From Coniferiporia sulphurascens (taxonomy: Eukaryota > Basidiomycota > Agaricomycetes > Hymenochaetales > Hymenochaetaceae): a stretch of DNA of 64,000 nt. Shown piece by piece: positions 12,704 through 24,560 of this stretch. The stretch is from positions 1-64,000 of the forward strand of contig NBBA01000013.1 in NCBI GenBank assembly GCA_002794785.1, given 5' to 3'. The translations under genes and the position numbers were made by a program. Each line of letters starts with the position of its first letter. Position 1 is the stretch's first letter. Under the pieces are notes generated by a model, which saw only the letters and a list, made by a program, of their open reading frames with translations, searched no databases and was not told the DNA's origin.

Positions 12704-13828
12704 TTTTTTTTTTTTAAATTATTATTATTATTATTCCTGCAGTATTACATAATTACAAGCTGCCCCCCCAAAGGGGGGGCCCTAACTACATAACAACAGA
12801 GGCACCCGTCATTGCACAATGCATGAAACTGGGCGGGGGCCCTGCTCCCCAAAGGGTGCCAAGGTGGGAAGGGTCCCTATTAGTGAAGGATGAACAGGGG
12901 AGAGGAATACATATCGCTATGACGAAACCAAGCAGGTGAGAGCAGGTAATGGGGGTAACTTAGAATTGGAAAGGGAGGGCGAGAGCACTGGCCGGGACAT
13001 ACACGGGAGAGTCCGAAAGGCAGTCACTGAGTAGAGGAAAAGGGAGGAAGCATACCTGAAAGCTCCAAGAGAGCCGGGTCCGGGTCCTGGGGTCAGGGTC
13101 CAAGCATACGACTCATGTATTCCTGGAGGAGGTCCAAGTCCATATCTTCATCAGTAGGGTGCCCCTCTAGGTCCATCGCGGTGAAGGCCAAGCAGATGGT
13201 GGCAGAGGTGCAGTCGGAGAGGCGGTTCAGGTGCCCGGTCAATTTCAGCCAGTGGCGCAGAACCTGGAGACGGTTTTCGTCGGCCCACTCAGTGTGGTGG
13301 GTCAGAAGTGGGTCACGGGGGGGCCAGACCTTTCGGATCCATGGCCGGAATGTATGGCACCCACCCAGGACATGAGCAGTGGATTGGGCTGGCCAGGGGG
13401 GGTGGTTGTGCCACCTGCAGTGTGAGATCAGGCCATGTCTGCGCCGGTAGACTGAGTCAAAGCTCAGCCAGTAGCCCCCATAGGGACCAGCGCAACAGAG
13501 GACCTGGGCGACTGCCGAGAGCTCTTGACGGGGATGGTCGACTGACTGGTTGAGTATCTTCTGTGGTCTGTGGGAGGGGACGCCATTGACAGCCAAGTAC
13601 TTGTCGGCTGTCAAGGCCAGTGGGTGGGCAAGAGAGAGGGACCATCATTCCATTAGAGTTTTGACAGCGGCCTCCTTCAGAGTGGAGGTAGAGGGGGTGA
13701 GGGAGGACGGGGGGAGATTTGTCATGAACTTGGCCTCATGGTCGGCCCATTCATTCCCCGGTATGTCGGAGTGACCCAGACACCATACAAAATGGATGGA
13801 AAGTTCCGGGTACGAGTCCAGGAGAGTC
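12704..13828 (-). mobile_element. LINE 3' tail part of composite Ch0
   Basis: A poly(T) at 12704-12714 opens a minus-strand LINE end containing the tail, the GGGGGGGC hairpin (about 12763-12780), the 3' UTR and the ORF2 C-terminus (stop at 13024-13026). The coding part is RNase H from about the NEWADHEAK segment upstream to 13828, ending in SGMLPPFSSTQ. At 13828/13829 it switches to the non-coding module at the TTAATTCTGG edge. It has no RT or endonuclease. The left flank is LINE-A and the right flank of the whole composite is LINE-D, so there is no matching TSD. Confidence 0.8.
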
Positions 13829-15150
13829 CCAGAATTAAAGAGTGCCCTTGTGGGGCCCCACTACATGTACACCTTCCTCGTGACATAGATGCCTGACCAA
13901 AGGACTTATACCCGACACGCTGTCCTCTACGATGCGCTGGATTGGGAAGGGCATGCCGCACCAGGAGGACATTCCGAGTGAGGGTCGTGGCACAATAGGC
14001 ACTACCCCACCCATTGGGTGCCCCCCCTACCCTACACATTCCCCCCCTTACCCCGCTTACCATTGTAGAGCGCCACTAGTTTCTGGGAATCAACTTAAGC
14101 ATGCAATAGGACTTACTCCTACACGCACCCATGCCAGATTTAGTGCTCTGGAGCCAGTGAAGGGAACTACCCCCCACCGCTACAGCTTGCTCCATAGTGG
14201 GAGGGTTTCTTAGGCCCCCCCGGAGTTTCCTGTTCCCTGGCACATGCTTCAGAGCCCCAAGGGGGAATACTCAGGCACAAGGCCCGCTTCTGGATCCGCA
14301 ATGTACTGGAGTTGATGTGTTGCTGTCGCTTGGACCCCAGCGCTTGTTACAGCCGCCAGGGAGTCCGCTCCGACTAACCACCTCTCGAGGGGTACCAGTG
14401 TCCTTCCCACTTCGATGGGAGAGGGCCGGCTACCAGGGACTTCCCACAACTGCTAGGTGAGCCCCAGCGTTGTCCCCCCAAGAGGCCCATGGTGGCCTAT
14501 CGCTTTCATGTCGGCTGGTTCTTACCGCAATGCCATGTGTTATGAAGCCCCTATCTCCTTATAGCAACTAGTGCTGTCATCAGAGACCCTTTCAGGATTT
14601 GGGGTGGCCGTTTTTATGGTTTGTCTTGCCAGGGACAATGCGGCCCCAGGATTTTTAAGTCCCGACCCGAAGGCCAGATCCGAGTTTCCCTGAACCCGAG
14701 GTCTCCCGACCGAAGCCGACTGCTGAAGGGCAGAGGGTTACCCCCCCCTGCGTGGGTGTGGGGACATTAATGTCGTGTCCCCCCCGACTGGCAGGCATGC
14801 GCCCCTTGCGCCGCCGAGAGGCGGACCAGCCAAGCACCATGCCCTGAGAGAGCACAGCAGACATGAGGAAGGATCTTGGTACTCACTGAGCCATCCCCCC
14901 CCACTGCAACGTTAACGACAGGTTGCATACCTCCTGGCGGGTGTGAGCCCCTTTCGTGCCATCAGATGACGCCATTACAGCACCTCAGCGACCAGTGAGC
15001 AGCACTCCTTTACAAAAGGTGCACAGTCAGGAACCTTCTCTCATGTCGGCCCAGTAGAATACCAGACCAGAGCATGGGTTGCTGTGATGAACCCCGAGAC
15101 AACCCCCAGTGAAAACCAGAGATGGTGGTGGTAAGAGGACAAGAAGGATG
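13829..15150 (-). mobile_element. Non-coding module of composite Ch0 (~1.3 kb)
   Basis: On the minus strand the module begins at 15150 with the shared block CATCCTTCTTG...ACCACCACCATC and ends at 13829 with TTAATTCTGG. It aligns along its length to 18424-19689, 24561-25222 plus 32553-33160, and 40876-42143. No reading frame is kept among the copies, although a GGGACATTAATGTC-type inverted repeat is. It is like the WEIRD half of Magnaporthe MINE elements in organisation, not shown to be so in sequence. Confidence 0.75.
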
Positions 15151-15697
15151 AGGGGTTGTGCCCTGTGGTCTTCTTCCTGGGTGGAGTCGAGGTTGGACCA
15201 CAAGTGGTGGCGACAGTTGAAGTCGCCAGCCACCATGAGGGCAGTGGCAAGGGCTGAGGGGAGAGAGCAAAGGAACGTCTCACCTGGGTACCCTAGTCTG
15301 GCTTCCGCTCTGTCGGGGGGCAACATACCATAGTAGTTGCACACCCTGACTCGTCGGATGCCCTGGATCTCCACCGTCACGATGTCTGTGCCGCTTGAGG
15401 CTGGGCCGACAACTGACCATGAAGACTGGGGGAGGATCCTTGAGATGTATGTGACCACCCTAGGTTGGGTGGCCGGAGGGAGAACTGGGACGAAGCCAGG
15501 GATTGACGGCACGTTGAGTACCGGGTCTCCATCTGGGTTAGTGAGTGAGGGCTGGAGCCCGATCTGATACCATGGCAGCTCTTGGATCAAAATCAGGTGG
15601 GGGGAAAGGGTTCATTAGTGAGGGTGGGAATTAGTGAATGAATCGCTGCAAGTGAGTGGGCAGTGTTCCACTGGAGTACTCGGATTTGTGCACTCAT
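15151..15697 (-). pseudogene. LINE-D ORF2 fragment (endonuclease N-terminal half)
   Basis: The ATG at 15697 overlaps the ORF1 stop as ATGA. A 1-nt deletion near 15600 relative to LINE-G shifts the frame. From about 15590 the frame encodes IQELPWYQIGLQPSL, then GDFN at about 15215 and the EEDHRAQPL segment, where the non-coding module cuts in. RT and RNase H are absent. Confidence 0.85.
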
Positions 15698-17721
15698 TGG
15701 TCCTCTTCCATGAAGGGGTCGGTGTCCTCTTCAACCTGTAGGGCAGAGTTGATGGTGCAGAAACGCTTCTTCTTCAGGCAGGTGGGCAGGGTTGCGGGGT
15801 GGTCGCCCTGGCAGTTCGCACAGTGGCAGGGGTGGGGGCAGGTGTCTCCTTCGACTGCATCATTTGCACAGTATGTGCATGACTTATGATGATTGGCCAT
15901 CAAGTGCTGTCCGGCACATTCGGCACAACAAGCCTGGGCTTGGCAGCCCTTCTTTCTGTGGCCTAGTCCTTGGCAGCACTCACATTGGGTGAGGCCGGGC
16001 CAGACTGGTGGGACCGAAAGGCGGAGGGAGGATCCGAATAGGTACACCCTGTTCCTCTTGAGGAGCCGTGCTTGGGTTTGCCTGTCTGGGTCGACAAAGG
16101 TGAAGGATACTGGGCATGCCGCCAAAAGGGGGAGCTTTTCCGGTACCATTGCATAGTGGGGGGGCACCACGAAGTCGAGGTGCTTGAGGGAGGGGTTTTG
16201 GCGGACCTCCGCTAGGAGTGCCACCTCGGTGATGGGGTGTGGGTTTTGCCCGAAGAAGACGTCCCTGCAGGGCACCATGGAGATGCGTAACGTCGATCTA
16301 GGGTGAACTCTGGAGGGGGTTAGTTGGAACTGGTCCGAGATGGGCCGGTCCGCTGGGAGGGCTAGGCAGCGATCACACATGTATTTTGTGAATGCATCCG
16401 CATGGCAGTCAATGATCACCAATGTGGTTGGGGTGGAGGAGGCAGGTCTTTCTGCAAAGGTGGTCACCAGGTTGCCTTTAGCATTAAACTTAGAGGACAA
16501 CACGGTGACTGTGTCAGCAGTAGGCAGGGCCCGGAAGAAACCCTGGGCCATTTCCGTGAGAGATGCGCCTGACTTACACATAGCTGCAGGGGCGACTAGG
16601 TCCTGCAGTGTTAGCACCAAGGTGGGTTCCTTGGCGTACATCTTGGGGGGGGGTGGTGGTTGCCTGACTTTCTTCGCCTTCTTTGCTGGGGCTGTCTGGG
16701 CTGCGGGGGGCTGGGGGAGGTTAGCTGCTATCGCTGCTAATTGAGTGTACATCATTGGGGCTCCAGCCGGCACGACTTTCGCCGTGGCCTCAAGCTGAGC
16801 TGGGGTTATGGTGGTGGTGACTGTTGCCATGGTGGTGGGGGTGGGGGTGGTTCCTCCCACGTTGGTGGGAGTTTGCTGCGGGGCCTGTTGTGGCCGCGGG
16901 GCAGGGCATGATGCCAAGGAGGAGACCTGTTGGGTGAGGTTCCCCACATCGACTGAGAGCCGCTTGACGATGTCTGCCAGTGATGAGATCTGTGAGTCGG
17001 GGGGAGTAGGTTGGGCTTGAGCCTGCTGGTTAGTCCTTGTGTTGAAGGTAAATGGGGCTCTCATGGAGGAGGAGAATGGTGCGCCGAGTGAGATTCTCGC
17101 TCCCATCGTGGATTGGGCATACTCCTGTTCCACTGCGCAGGTGGCAATGTGGTCCGGATCATCCCGATCTTGCATCCGGTATGTTGTCGAGAGCATTTCA
17201 TGACTGAGGGCCGTTAGTTTCCCCAGGAATGCTGCTGTCGCCTGTACGACTGATGTGGAGCTGGCGGCCTTCTCTATGTTGGCCTTGAGGGTGTTGAGGG
17301 CCCTTTCTATGTTCAGTGCGAAGTCTGTCAGTGCTCGGACGAACTCTGAGGTGACCGGCCAGTTGCGAGGGGTCTCGGGGGAAAGGATGTCGGCTCTGTG
17401 TTTGCCAGTCGACTGGGGGGGTGTATGTGGGTTGTCCCGCATCTGGTCGTCATTGTCCTGGATGGCAGTCTGCTGAACCAGGGCGACGTCGAGGGCGGTT
17501 TGCGTCCCCCTTTGCGGCCACTCGTTGAGGTCGCCGATGGGGGTGACTCCTGTTAGGTTGTCATAGTTGGGGGCGGTTAGTCGGGCTGGTGGGGACAGCG
17601 AGTGGCTATGGGGGGTGGTTGGCGACTGACGGCGGCCAGGATTGGCCGCTCCAGACGTGGTAGAGCTAGCTGTAGAGAGGCCTGTGGGTCGTAGTGGACG
17701 ACCACCGAACCGATCTGCCAT
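15694..17721 (-). CDS. LINE-D ORF1 (gag-like CCHC protein), intact
   Basis: This 675-codon frame is uninterrupted and is the only complete ORF1 of the large subfamilies here. The start at 17721 (MADRFGG) follows the 60-nt leader and the CCCCCATGG context shared by the other copies. Order of parts: Ser/Pro/Thr-rich N-terminus; helical segment around residues 130-230 with the MGARISLGAPFSS block; a QQ/Pro linker; the KKAKKVRQPPPPP basic stretch near residue 375; the YAKEPTLVL block; and a C-terminal array of about three zinc knuckles beginning CX2CX4HX4C (CECCQGLGHRKKGC). The protein should coat element RNA and act as chaperone. Nothing shows it is expressed, and its partner ORF2 is truncated. 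Confidence 0.85.
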   Translation of the reverse strand: MADRFGGRPLRPTGLSTASSTTSGAANPGRRQSPTTPHSHSLSPPARLTAPNYDNLTGVTPIGDLNEWPQRGTQTALDVALVQQTAIQDNDDQMRDNPHTPPQSTGKHRADILSPETPRNWPVTSEFVRALTDFALNIERALNTLKANIEKAASSTSVVQATAAFLGKLTALSHEMLSTTYRMQDRDDPDHIATCAVEQEYAQSTMGARISLGAPFSSSMRAPFTFNTRTNQQAQAQPTPPDSQISSLADIVKRLSVDVGNLTQQVSSLASCPAPRPQQAPQQTPTNVGGTTPTPTTMATVTTTITPAQLEATAKVVPAGAPMMYTQLAAIAANLPQPPAAQTAPAKKAKKVRQPPPPPKMYAKEPTLVLTLQDLVAPAAMCKSGASLTEMAQGFFRALPTADTVTVLSSKFNAKGNLVTTFAERPASSTPTTLVIIDCHADAFTKYMCDRCLALPADRPISDQFQLTPSRVHPRSTLRISMVPCRDVFFGQNPHPITEVALLAEVRQNPSLKHLDFVVPPHYAMVPEKLPLLAACPVSFTFVDPDRQTQARLLKRNRVYLFGSSLRLSVPPVWPGLTQCECCQGLGHRKKGCQAQACCAECAGQHLMANHHKSCTYCANDAVEGDTCPHPCHCANCQGDHPATLPTCLKKKRFCTINSALQVEEDTDPFMEEDQ

Positions 17722-17781
17722 GGGGGAGTTTGAGCTGCCCGCACTAGGGAGATGGTGGTGGTAAGAGGTCAAGAAGGGATG

Positions 17782-18423
17782 GTCATTGAACCCCATGAGT
17801 ATGACGAAGGAAATGAAGAGGACTACGTCCTCAACTCGGACCCCCCATACCGGACACCCTTGCCTGCCGCCTCACAAAAACGGAACGCAACGGCCCTGTC
17901 ACCTCACACCCCCCGACCCTGCCCAAGCATGGCATGCAGCCCACTGGACGGTTTCTTGGACGCCATCACCGACCTGCACTCCGGCTACTTCGAAGCCGTG
18001 GCCAACACCACCCCCGGTGAAAGCCATGAACAAGCGGTGGCGCAACTTCTCGGGCAGACAGCCTATGTCGTGCTCAAGACACTTGATGCCCTCCACAGGG
18101 CCAGGAAGGATGACCTCCACCCAACAAGGGCAATGTTCGATGCGATCGTCGCCTACCAGCACATGGGGGAGGGAGGCTTCGACCTCCCATACCCCTTCCA
18201 GCCAGCTCGCCCCCAGCAGGGGCCCCCGGCCACCACCAGGACTCCAGGCACCACCCCCATGACCCCAGAGATGAAGGTGCTGACCAATGCAGTCAAACAC
18301 CTGACTACTGATGTGGCTTCTATTTCCCATCAGATGTCTTCTCTAAGCTCCAGGCCCACCCCTCGTCAACAGCAACAGCAACAGCAACAGCCCACCCCCC
18401 AGGTGACAATTTCGATCACCCCC
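17782..18423 (+). pseudogene. LINE-E ORF1, N-terminal fragment
   Basis: The open frame from the left junction encodes an acidic/Pro-rich stretch, the SPLDGFLDAITDLHS segment (equivalent to the N-terminal helical block of LINE-B ORF1), an MTPEMKVLTNAVKHLTTDV segment and a glutamine run (18368-18400). Ch1 interrupts it at 18423 and the rest of ORF1 resumes at 20191. Confidence 0.8.
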
Positions 18424-20190
18424 ATCCTTCTTGTCCTCTTACCACCACCATCTTGGTTTTGCGACTGGGGTTGGCTGGGGGAAGTCGCAGCTACCCGACC
18501 TTGCTTGGACTCTCTGGGACTGGGCATCATACAAGAGAAGGTTCCAACTCACCCTGGTGCGCTGGGGTTGGTTGTCAGTCGCTGTAACGCGGCGGGGAAC
18601 GGGTGTGGAGCTTGCTGGCGGTCTTGGCAACCTGTCGAAAACGTTGCCTCTGGTTGGATTCTCGGTGAGCTTGCATCCTTCTGGCATCTGCACTGCCCTC
18701 TCGGGGTGGCGTGCTCGTTGGGCCTGCATTGTATGTGGGCTCAGTGGGGGGGGACATGATGTTAATGTCCTCACAGGGGGGGGGGGAAACCCCCTGCCTC
18801 ACAGCGGGCGACTTCGGTTGGGTGATCTTGGTTCAGGGCAACTCGGATCATGCCTTCGGGTGCTGAGCAATGCCCTCTTGGGTACCTCGGGGCCCACATT
18901 GTCCCTGGCATGACAAATCAAAAACTGCCCCCCCAAATTCCCAAAAGGGTCTCTGATGACGGCACTTTGTGCTAAAAGGAGATAGGGGGCTCATAACACA
19001 TGGCGTGGCAGTAAGAACCACCCGATGCTGAAAGGCGACAGGGAACCATGGGCCTCTGGGGTGGGTTGGACCCCCTGGAGGTGGTTAGTATCCCCTACTC
19101 CCTGGGATGGCTTTGCCACCGGGGTCGGGTATGCGAGACGGAGATCCTGGTACGATTGCGGATCCAGAAGCAGGGCTGGGGGTTGACTGGGCGTTTGTCC
19201 CATGACCTTGGTTCCTGAGTATTCCAGCTGTAATGGCTGTTTCTGAAGCACATGCCAGGGCATGGGAAAGGGCCTGCATGGAGTGTGTGTCGGCTTTCCG
19301 GCACACTGAAGTGTAGTGTCTTGGGCCGTAGCACTGTGGGATAGTCCCCCATAGTGGCTCCAGAGGACTAAATCCTCTGTCGGTCTGTGTGGGGGTAATT
19401 CCCACTATGGGCTTAAGTTGATTCCCAGAAGCGCAACGGTACTCTACAAGACCTCTATGGTCAGGGAGGGAATGTGTAGGGTAGGGGGGTTGTTCCATAT
19501 GGGTGGGGTAGTGCCTACGGTGCTGCGACCCTCACCCGGGATGGCCCCCTGGCATGGCACACCTTACCCTAGTGCTCCAATATAGCGCCCATATGTCATA
19601 GAGGACAGTGGGAGCAGTTTTGGTCGGCTGCATATCCCGAGGAAGGTACATGTGTTGTCTGAGTCCCGCAAGGGCGCTCTTAATTCTGGCCACCATCCGC
19701 TTGGCCTTCACCACGATGGACCTAGAGGGGCACCCTACTGATGAAGATATGGACTTGGACCTCCTCTGGGAATACATGAGTCGTATGCTTGGACCCCGAC
19801 CCCAGGACCCGGACCCAGCTCTCTTGGAGCTTTCAGGTATGCTTCCTCCCTTTTCCTCTACTCAGTGACTGCCTTTCGGACTCTCCCGCATATGTCCCAG
19901 CCGGCACTCTTGCCCTCCCTTTCCAATTCTAAGTTACCCCCGTTACCTGCTCTCACCTGCTTGGTTTCGTCATAGCAATATGTATTCCTCTCCCCTGTTC
20001 ATCCTTCACTAATAGGGACCCTTCCCACCTTGGCACCCTTTGGGGAGCAGGGCCCCCGCCCAGTTTTGTGTGCTGTGCAATGACGGGTGCCTCTATTGTT
20101 ATGTAGTTAGGGCCCCCCCTTTGGGGGGGCAGCTTGTAATTATGTAATACTGCAGGAATAATAATAAAAAAAATAAAAATAAAAATAAAA
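18424..20190 (+). mobile_element. Composite retroelement Ch1 (non-coding module plus LINE tail)
   Basis: The module spans 18424-19689, opening with the shared 5' block and closing with TTAATTCTGG. It is fused at 19690 to LINE 3' sequence starting inside the last ~70 codons of ORF2 (ATCCGCTTGGCCTTC...), then 3' UTR, hairpin (about 20111-20131) and an A-rich tail ending near 20190. The whole unit is flanked by GATC[A/G]CCCCC within LINE-E ORF1, so module and tail moved together as one insertion. It cannot encode its own RT and would need a LINE ORF2 in trans. Confidence 0.85.
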
Positions 20191-21280
20191 GATCGCCCCC
20201 ACCTCCTATGCCCAGGTAGCGGCAGCAGCAGCCCCCCCGACATCCACCAACCCCACCCCAGTGGCACCCGCTGCTGGGGCAGTCATCAACCCGGCACAAA
20301 AGAAGAAGAAGAAGCACACGTGGCAGGTGCCCCCCCCGCTCACTATGTATGCCAAGGACCCAACACTGGTCCTCTCACCAGTCACCAGCCTCTCGGCACA
20401 CCTCCAGAAACCCGCCATGGTCCTCACAAAAATAGCACATGATTTCTTTGCCTCTCTCCCTACTGTGGACCAAGTCATGGTCCTTTCCTCCTCATTTAAC
20501 GTGAAGGGGAACCTCGTGACCACATTTGCATGGCGACCATACTCGGCTAACCCCTCCACAGCCACGATTATTGACCGGCATGTGGAGGCTTTTACACACC
20601 ACATGCATGACAGGTGCACTACCAAGGGGGCCGAGGCCCCCGAGGTATTCCAACTGACCCCCTCCCGCATTCAGCCTAGGTCCTCCCTGCGGATTTCAAT
20701 GGTACCCTGCAAGGACTACCACTTTGGCCAGAATGAGCACACCATCTCCAAGGCCGTCCTCCCGGCCGAAGTCACCAACAACCCGTCACTTTGCCTCCTG
20801 GACTTCGTAGTCGCCCCCCACTTCGCCGCAACCCCTGAACACCTGCCTTCCCTGAGCAAGTGCCCGGTTGCCTTCTCATTCATCGACCCCAATGGGTCCA
20901 TCCGAGAGCGCCTCCTTAAGCGCCCACAGGTTTGGCTCTTCGGCTCCTCCCTCCACCTCTCAGTACCCCCTGTACACCCCAGCCTCACCCAATGTGAGCA
21001 CTGCCAAGGCCTCGGACATGGAACTAAAGGGTGCCGTGCTCAAGCCTGCTGCGCAGACTGCGGGGGTAATCACCTTACCCACAATCACCGGAAGAACTGC
21101 GCCCACTGCACCACTGATGCCATGGCCGAAGCCGACCCATGCCCACACCCTCACCACTGCACCAACTGCAAGGGTGACCACCCTGCCACCCTCCCATCCT
21201 GCCCCAAGAAGAAGCGATACCGCCAAATCCTGGAGGCCATTGGGGACGAGCCCTCCTTCGAACAAATGGAGGAGTCATGA
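20191..21280 (+). pseudogene. LINE-E ORF1, C-terminal part
   Basis: After Ch1 the ORF1 frame continues open to 21280: APTSYAQVAAAAAPP linker, lysine run, MYAKDPTLVL, FNVKGNLVTTFA, ISMVPCKDYHFGQN, then knuckles from CEHCQGLGHGTKGC to CKGDHPATLPSC. The stop overlaps the ORF2 ATG as ATGA (21277-21280). This half alone is undamaged, but the gene is split by the insertion and lacks its start. Confidence 0.85.
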
Positions 21281-24200
21281 TTGGAGACATCTCCGTCATG
21301 CAGTGGAACGCCGCCTGCTCACTTGCGGCGATAAATTCCCTGATTCCGCTCCTTACTGACTCCCCTTCACCACTGCACCTGATTCTTATACAGGAACCAC
21401 CCTGGTATCAAATAGGCCTGCAACCATCCCTCACCGACCCCACTGGTACACCAGTGTTTAATGTCCCCAACATCCCGGGCTACACACCGGTCCTACCCCC
21501 CAACTCATGCCCTCGGGTAGTCACCTACGTGGCACGCTCCCTCCCCCCAACTTCATGGTCAGTGCTCAGAACTGCCTCACACGGCACTGACATCCTCACT
21601 GTGGAAATCCGATCCTCCCTCACAATCCGGGTGTGCAACTACTACAGCATGTCACCTCCGGACTGGGCCGGGGCCCTCCCACAGTACCCAGGTGAGCTTT
21701 TCCTCTTCTCGCTCTCCTCGGCAATAGCCACCACCCTCCTTGTGGCGGGCGACTTCAACCGTTGTCATCCCACTTGGTCCGAACTCCCCGCCTCACGGCC
21801 AGAGGAATTGAGGGCACAACCCCTCAATGACTTTTTCCGTGGGCATGGCCTAGCGCCTGCCCATTTACCTGACTCGGACTCAAGGCCCGATGGCAACCGC
21901 CTTAGGTGCCCCATAGACATGATCTGGGCCCCCCCCTCCGTTAACCCCGATGCCATTTTGGACTCAGCGACCTCCGACCCCTCCCCACTGTCAGACCATG
22001 CAATTCTACGCTGGTCAATTCCTTTTCAGCCCCCACCTCTGGTCCTCAAGACCTGCTGGCTCCTACCAGCTGACAAAGGGGAGTGGACCGACATTGCCTT
22101 CCCTCTACTGGACCTTGCCTTCAACCTCCTGGTCGGCGATACCCTCACCCTGGACAACAAAGCCGAAGCCGTGGTATCAGCCATGGTGACAGCCCTCGAG
22201 CCATTCATCCGCCTCTCGAAACCGTCGAAAACGGAGGTCCCCTGGTGGACGCCAACATGCAAAACCCTACTGACCACTATCTTGATGGCTACCACCCCCC
22301 TCCAACAAGTGTCAGCGCGACGCGCCTTCAAATGCGGAGTACACACGGCCAAGCGGCAGTTCTATGCCGATCAGGCAGCCGAAGCGGATGCCTCCAACAT
22401 CTGGACCTGGGCCAAATGGGGCCTCGGCACCCACCCCACACCTATCCCGTCCCTCAAACAGCAGGACGGCACCTTCACCCAGTCAGATGATGAGAAAGGT
22501 GAGTTATTTCGAGAAACTTTCTTCAGTCCTCCCCCCCCACGCAAGCGGACCCAAACCCGCCACCACAACTCCAACCAGCTGCCCCGCCAATACTCCTCAG
22601 TGAGCTTACAGGGGCACTGGCCGACACCTCCAACCTATTGGCTCCGGGCCTCTCGGGAATAGGCTATCGCCCCCTGAAATGGGTGGTCAATGCATACCCC
22701 AACAAGATACTAATGATTTTCAACGACTGCCTCCGCTTGGGGCACCACCCCAAGCGCTGGCGGGCGGCAAAAGTGGTTATGCTCCGGAAGCCAAATAGGA
22801 AGGACCCATTCTCACTGCGCTCATACCAGCCCATCACCCTCGAGGAGACCCTAGGGAAACTGCTCGAAAAGATAATAGCTAACTGGCTCCAGTTCCTCGC
22901 TAACAAGCGGGACTGGCTGCCACCCAACCAATATGGGGGGCATCAAGGACATTCAGTCTACGACACTGCCCAACACCTCCTACAGATAGCGGAGAATGCC
23001 CATGCGAAGGGCCTTGTGTGCTCGATATTAGCAGTCGACATACAGGGCTTCTTCAACTTGGTCCACCCCCGCCTCCTCCACCAACAACTGCTGGAACTCC
23101 AGTGCCCGCCAGATATGGCGGACTGGTGTCTTTCCTTCATGATGGATCGGCAGGTCGCAGTCGCCTTCGACAGCACCACCCTCCCAACCGCCCCAAAACC
23201 TGACCTCGGCACCCCTCAAGGATTGCCAGTCTCCCCCATCCTATCAACAATATTTGTGGGAGTGGTCCTCTGGTGCTTCCAACAGGCCGGCACTACTGCA
23301 CTTGCATACATTGATGACCACTTACTAATATGTGTCGGCCCCTCTGTAGCATCCAACTGCCGCTGACTAGCCAATGCATATCACCAACTCGACAGCCTCT
23401 TCGGCGACATCGGCCTCAACATCGAAGCCGCCAAAACAGAGGCACTCCACTTTCACCCACCTCGGTGCCGAGTCGGCTATCATGGCTGGGACACCGCCAG
23501 GATCCAAATTGACCCTAACACCCTTATCCGACCCTCCCGCCCACTTAGGTGGCTCGGGATTTGGTGGGACCCAGGCCTTACCTTTAAGCCCCATGTAGAG
23601 AGAATGTGCTCTAAAGGGCTCTCCACACTTGCCGCCCTCCGCATCCTAGGTAACACCGAACATGGAGTATCGGCCCTCCTCCTCCGGTGACCATACACCA
23701 GCTGTGTCCGCTCCATCTTAGCATGGGGCGCCCCAGTCTGGTACCATGGCCGCCGCCAGAAAACCCTAATAAACCACCTCCAGTCTGTGCAAAACACGGC
23801 CTGCTGGTGGATTTTAGGCATCTATAAGGGCACCTCCCCATACTCTACAAATTTTTTTATGCTCAGTCCCTCCCCTCACTTTTTACTTCAAATACCTAAA
23901 AACATCCCACTCCCTGTGCCTATGGCGCACCCCCCACTCTATTGGCCGCAAGCGTTTCCGTAATGTAACTAATAGACCTTTTTCCCTTTCTCTGCAGGTC
24001 CGAGTCCCTTGGGTACAACCGGTCCCTGCATACATGCACCCCCCCTGGACAGATCCCCTGGCCTTTACAGGTGGATGGGTCACTTTCACCCTCCCCTCCC
24101 TCCCAGTCATAGGCGACATGTGCGAAGAGTTCATGCAGGCTGCCCTAGACCTCAGCACTGTCCCCCACCTCCAGGTCTTCATGGATGGCTCTTGCATCGG

Positions 24201-24560
24201 AACAGCCTTGGGGTCTGCTATCTGCACTATGCTCGGCTGAACCAGACTCCGGTCTCGCCGACTTGCCTCCCCCACCTGCGCCACAGCCATGGATGCGGAA
24301 ATTTTTTCTCTCGCCACCACCCTGGGCTGGGCTGCGCACCGCCTCCGCACACATCTGCCTGTTGCATCAGACCTGTTCTTTCTGTCTGATTTGCTGATGG
24401 CACTCAACCTCTTCTGCACATGGGCTGCCGTTCCGGGTGCCCATCTCCTCCACCTTTGGAAAGCGGGGGTCGAGACGCTTCTGGACTCGCATCCAGACCT
24501 CACCATCCATTTCGTGTGGTGTCCGGGTCACTTGGATGTCCCCAGAAACGAATGGGCTCG
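21277..24560 (+). pseudogene. LINE-E ORF2, endonuclease to mid RNase H
   Basis: The endonuclease is open to about 22500 with LIQEPPWYQIG, GDFN and SDHAI all kept. A frameshift lies near 22540-22640. RT then reads GIGYRPLKWVVNAYP, DIQGFFNLV, GTPQGLPVSP and YIDD (about 23309). TGA codons lie at about 23365, 23688 and 24238; several occupy positions where CGN is expected. RNase H shows FMDGS, DAEIFS and SDLL before Ch2 enters at 24560. The remaining C-terminus is at 33594-34323. Confidence 0.87.

Larger units (their letters stand above)
15151..17781 (-). mobile_element. LINE-D, 5' portion (ORF1 and start of ORF2)
   Basis: The 5' end at 17781 carries the shared block (CATCCCTTCTTGACC...) and a 60-nt leader. 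ORF1 is complete, ORF2 runs only into the endonuclease, and the element ends at 15150 where composite Ch0 begins. It belongs to the same subfamily as LINE-G and LINE-H (MADRFGG start, YAKEPTLVL block). Its remaining ~3.5 kb is missing, and the flank at 17782 is LINE-E ORF1. Confidence 0.88.

Noticed and set aside
18424..18913. A 160-codon frame in the non-coding module as a real gene
   Set aside because: The frame is not kept in the other three modules, which differ by frameshifting indels and stops.
19690..20190. This LINE tail could be the missing 3' end of LINE-A, which breaks within ~10 bases of the same ORF2 position
   Set aside because: GATC[A/G]CCCCC flanks the module plus tail inside LINE-E ORF1, so the tail belongs to Ch1. 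The agreement of break points is treated as coincidence.
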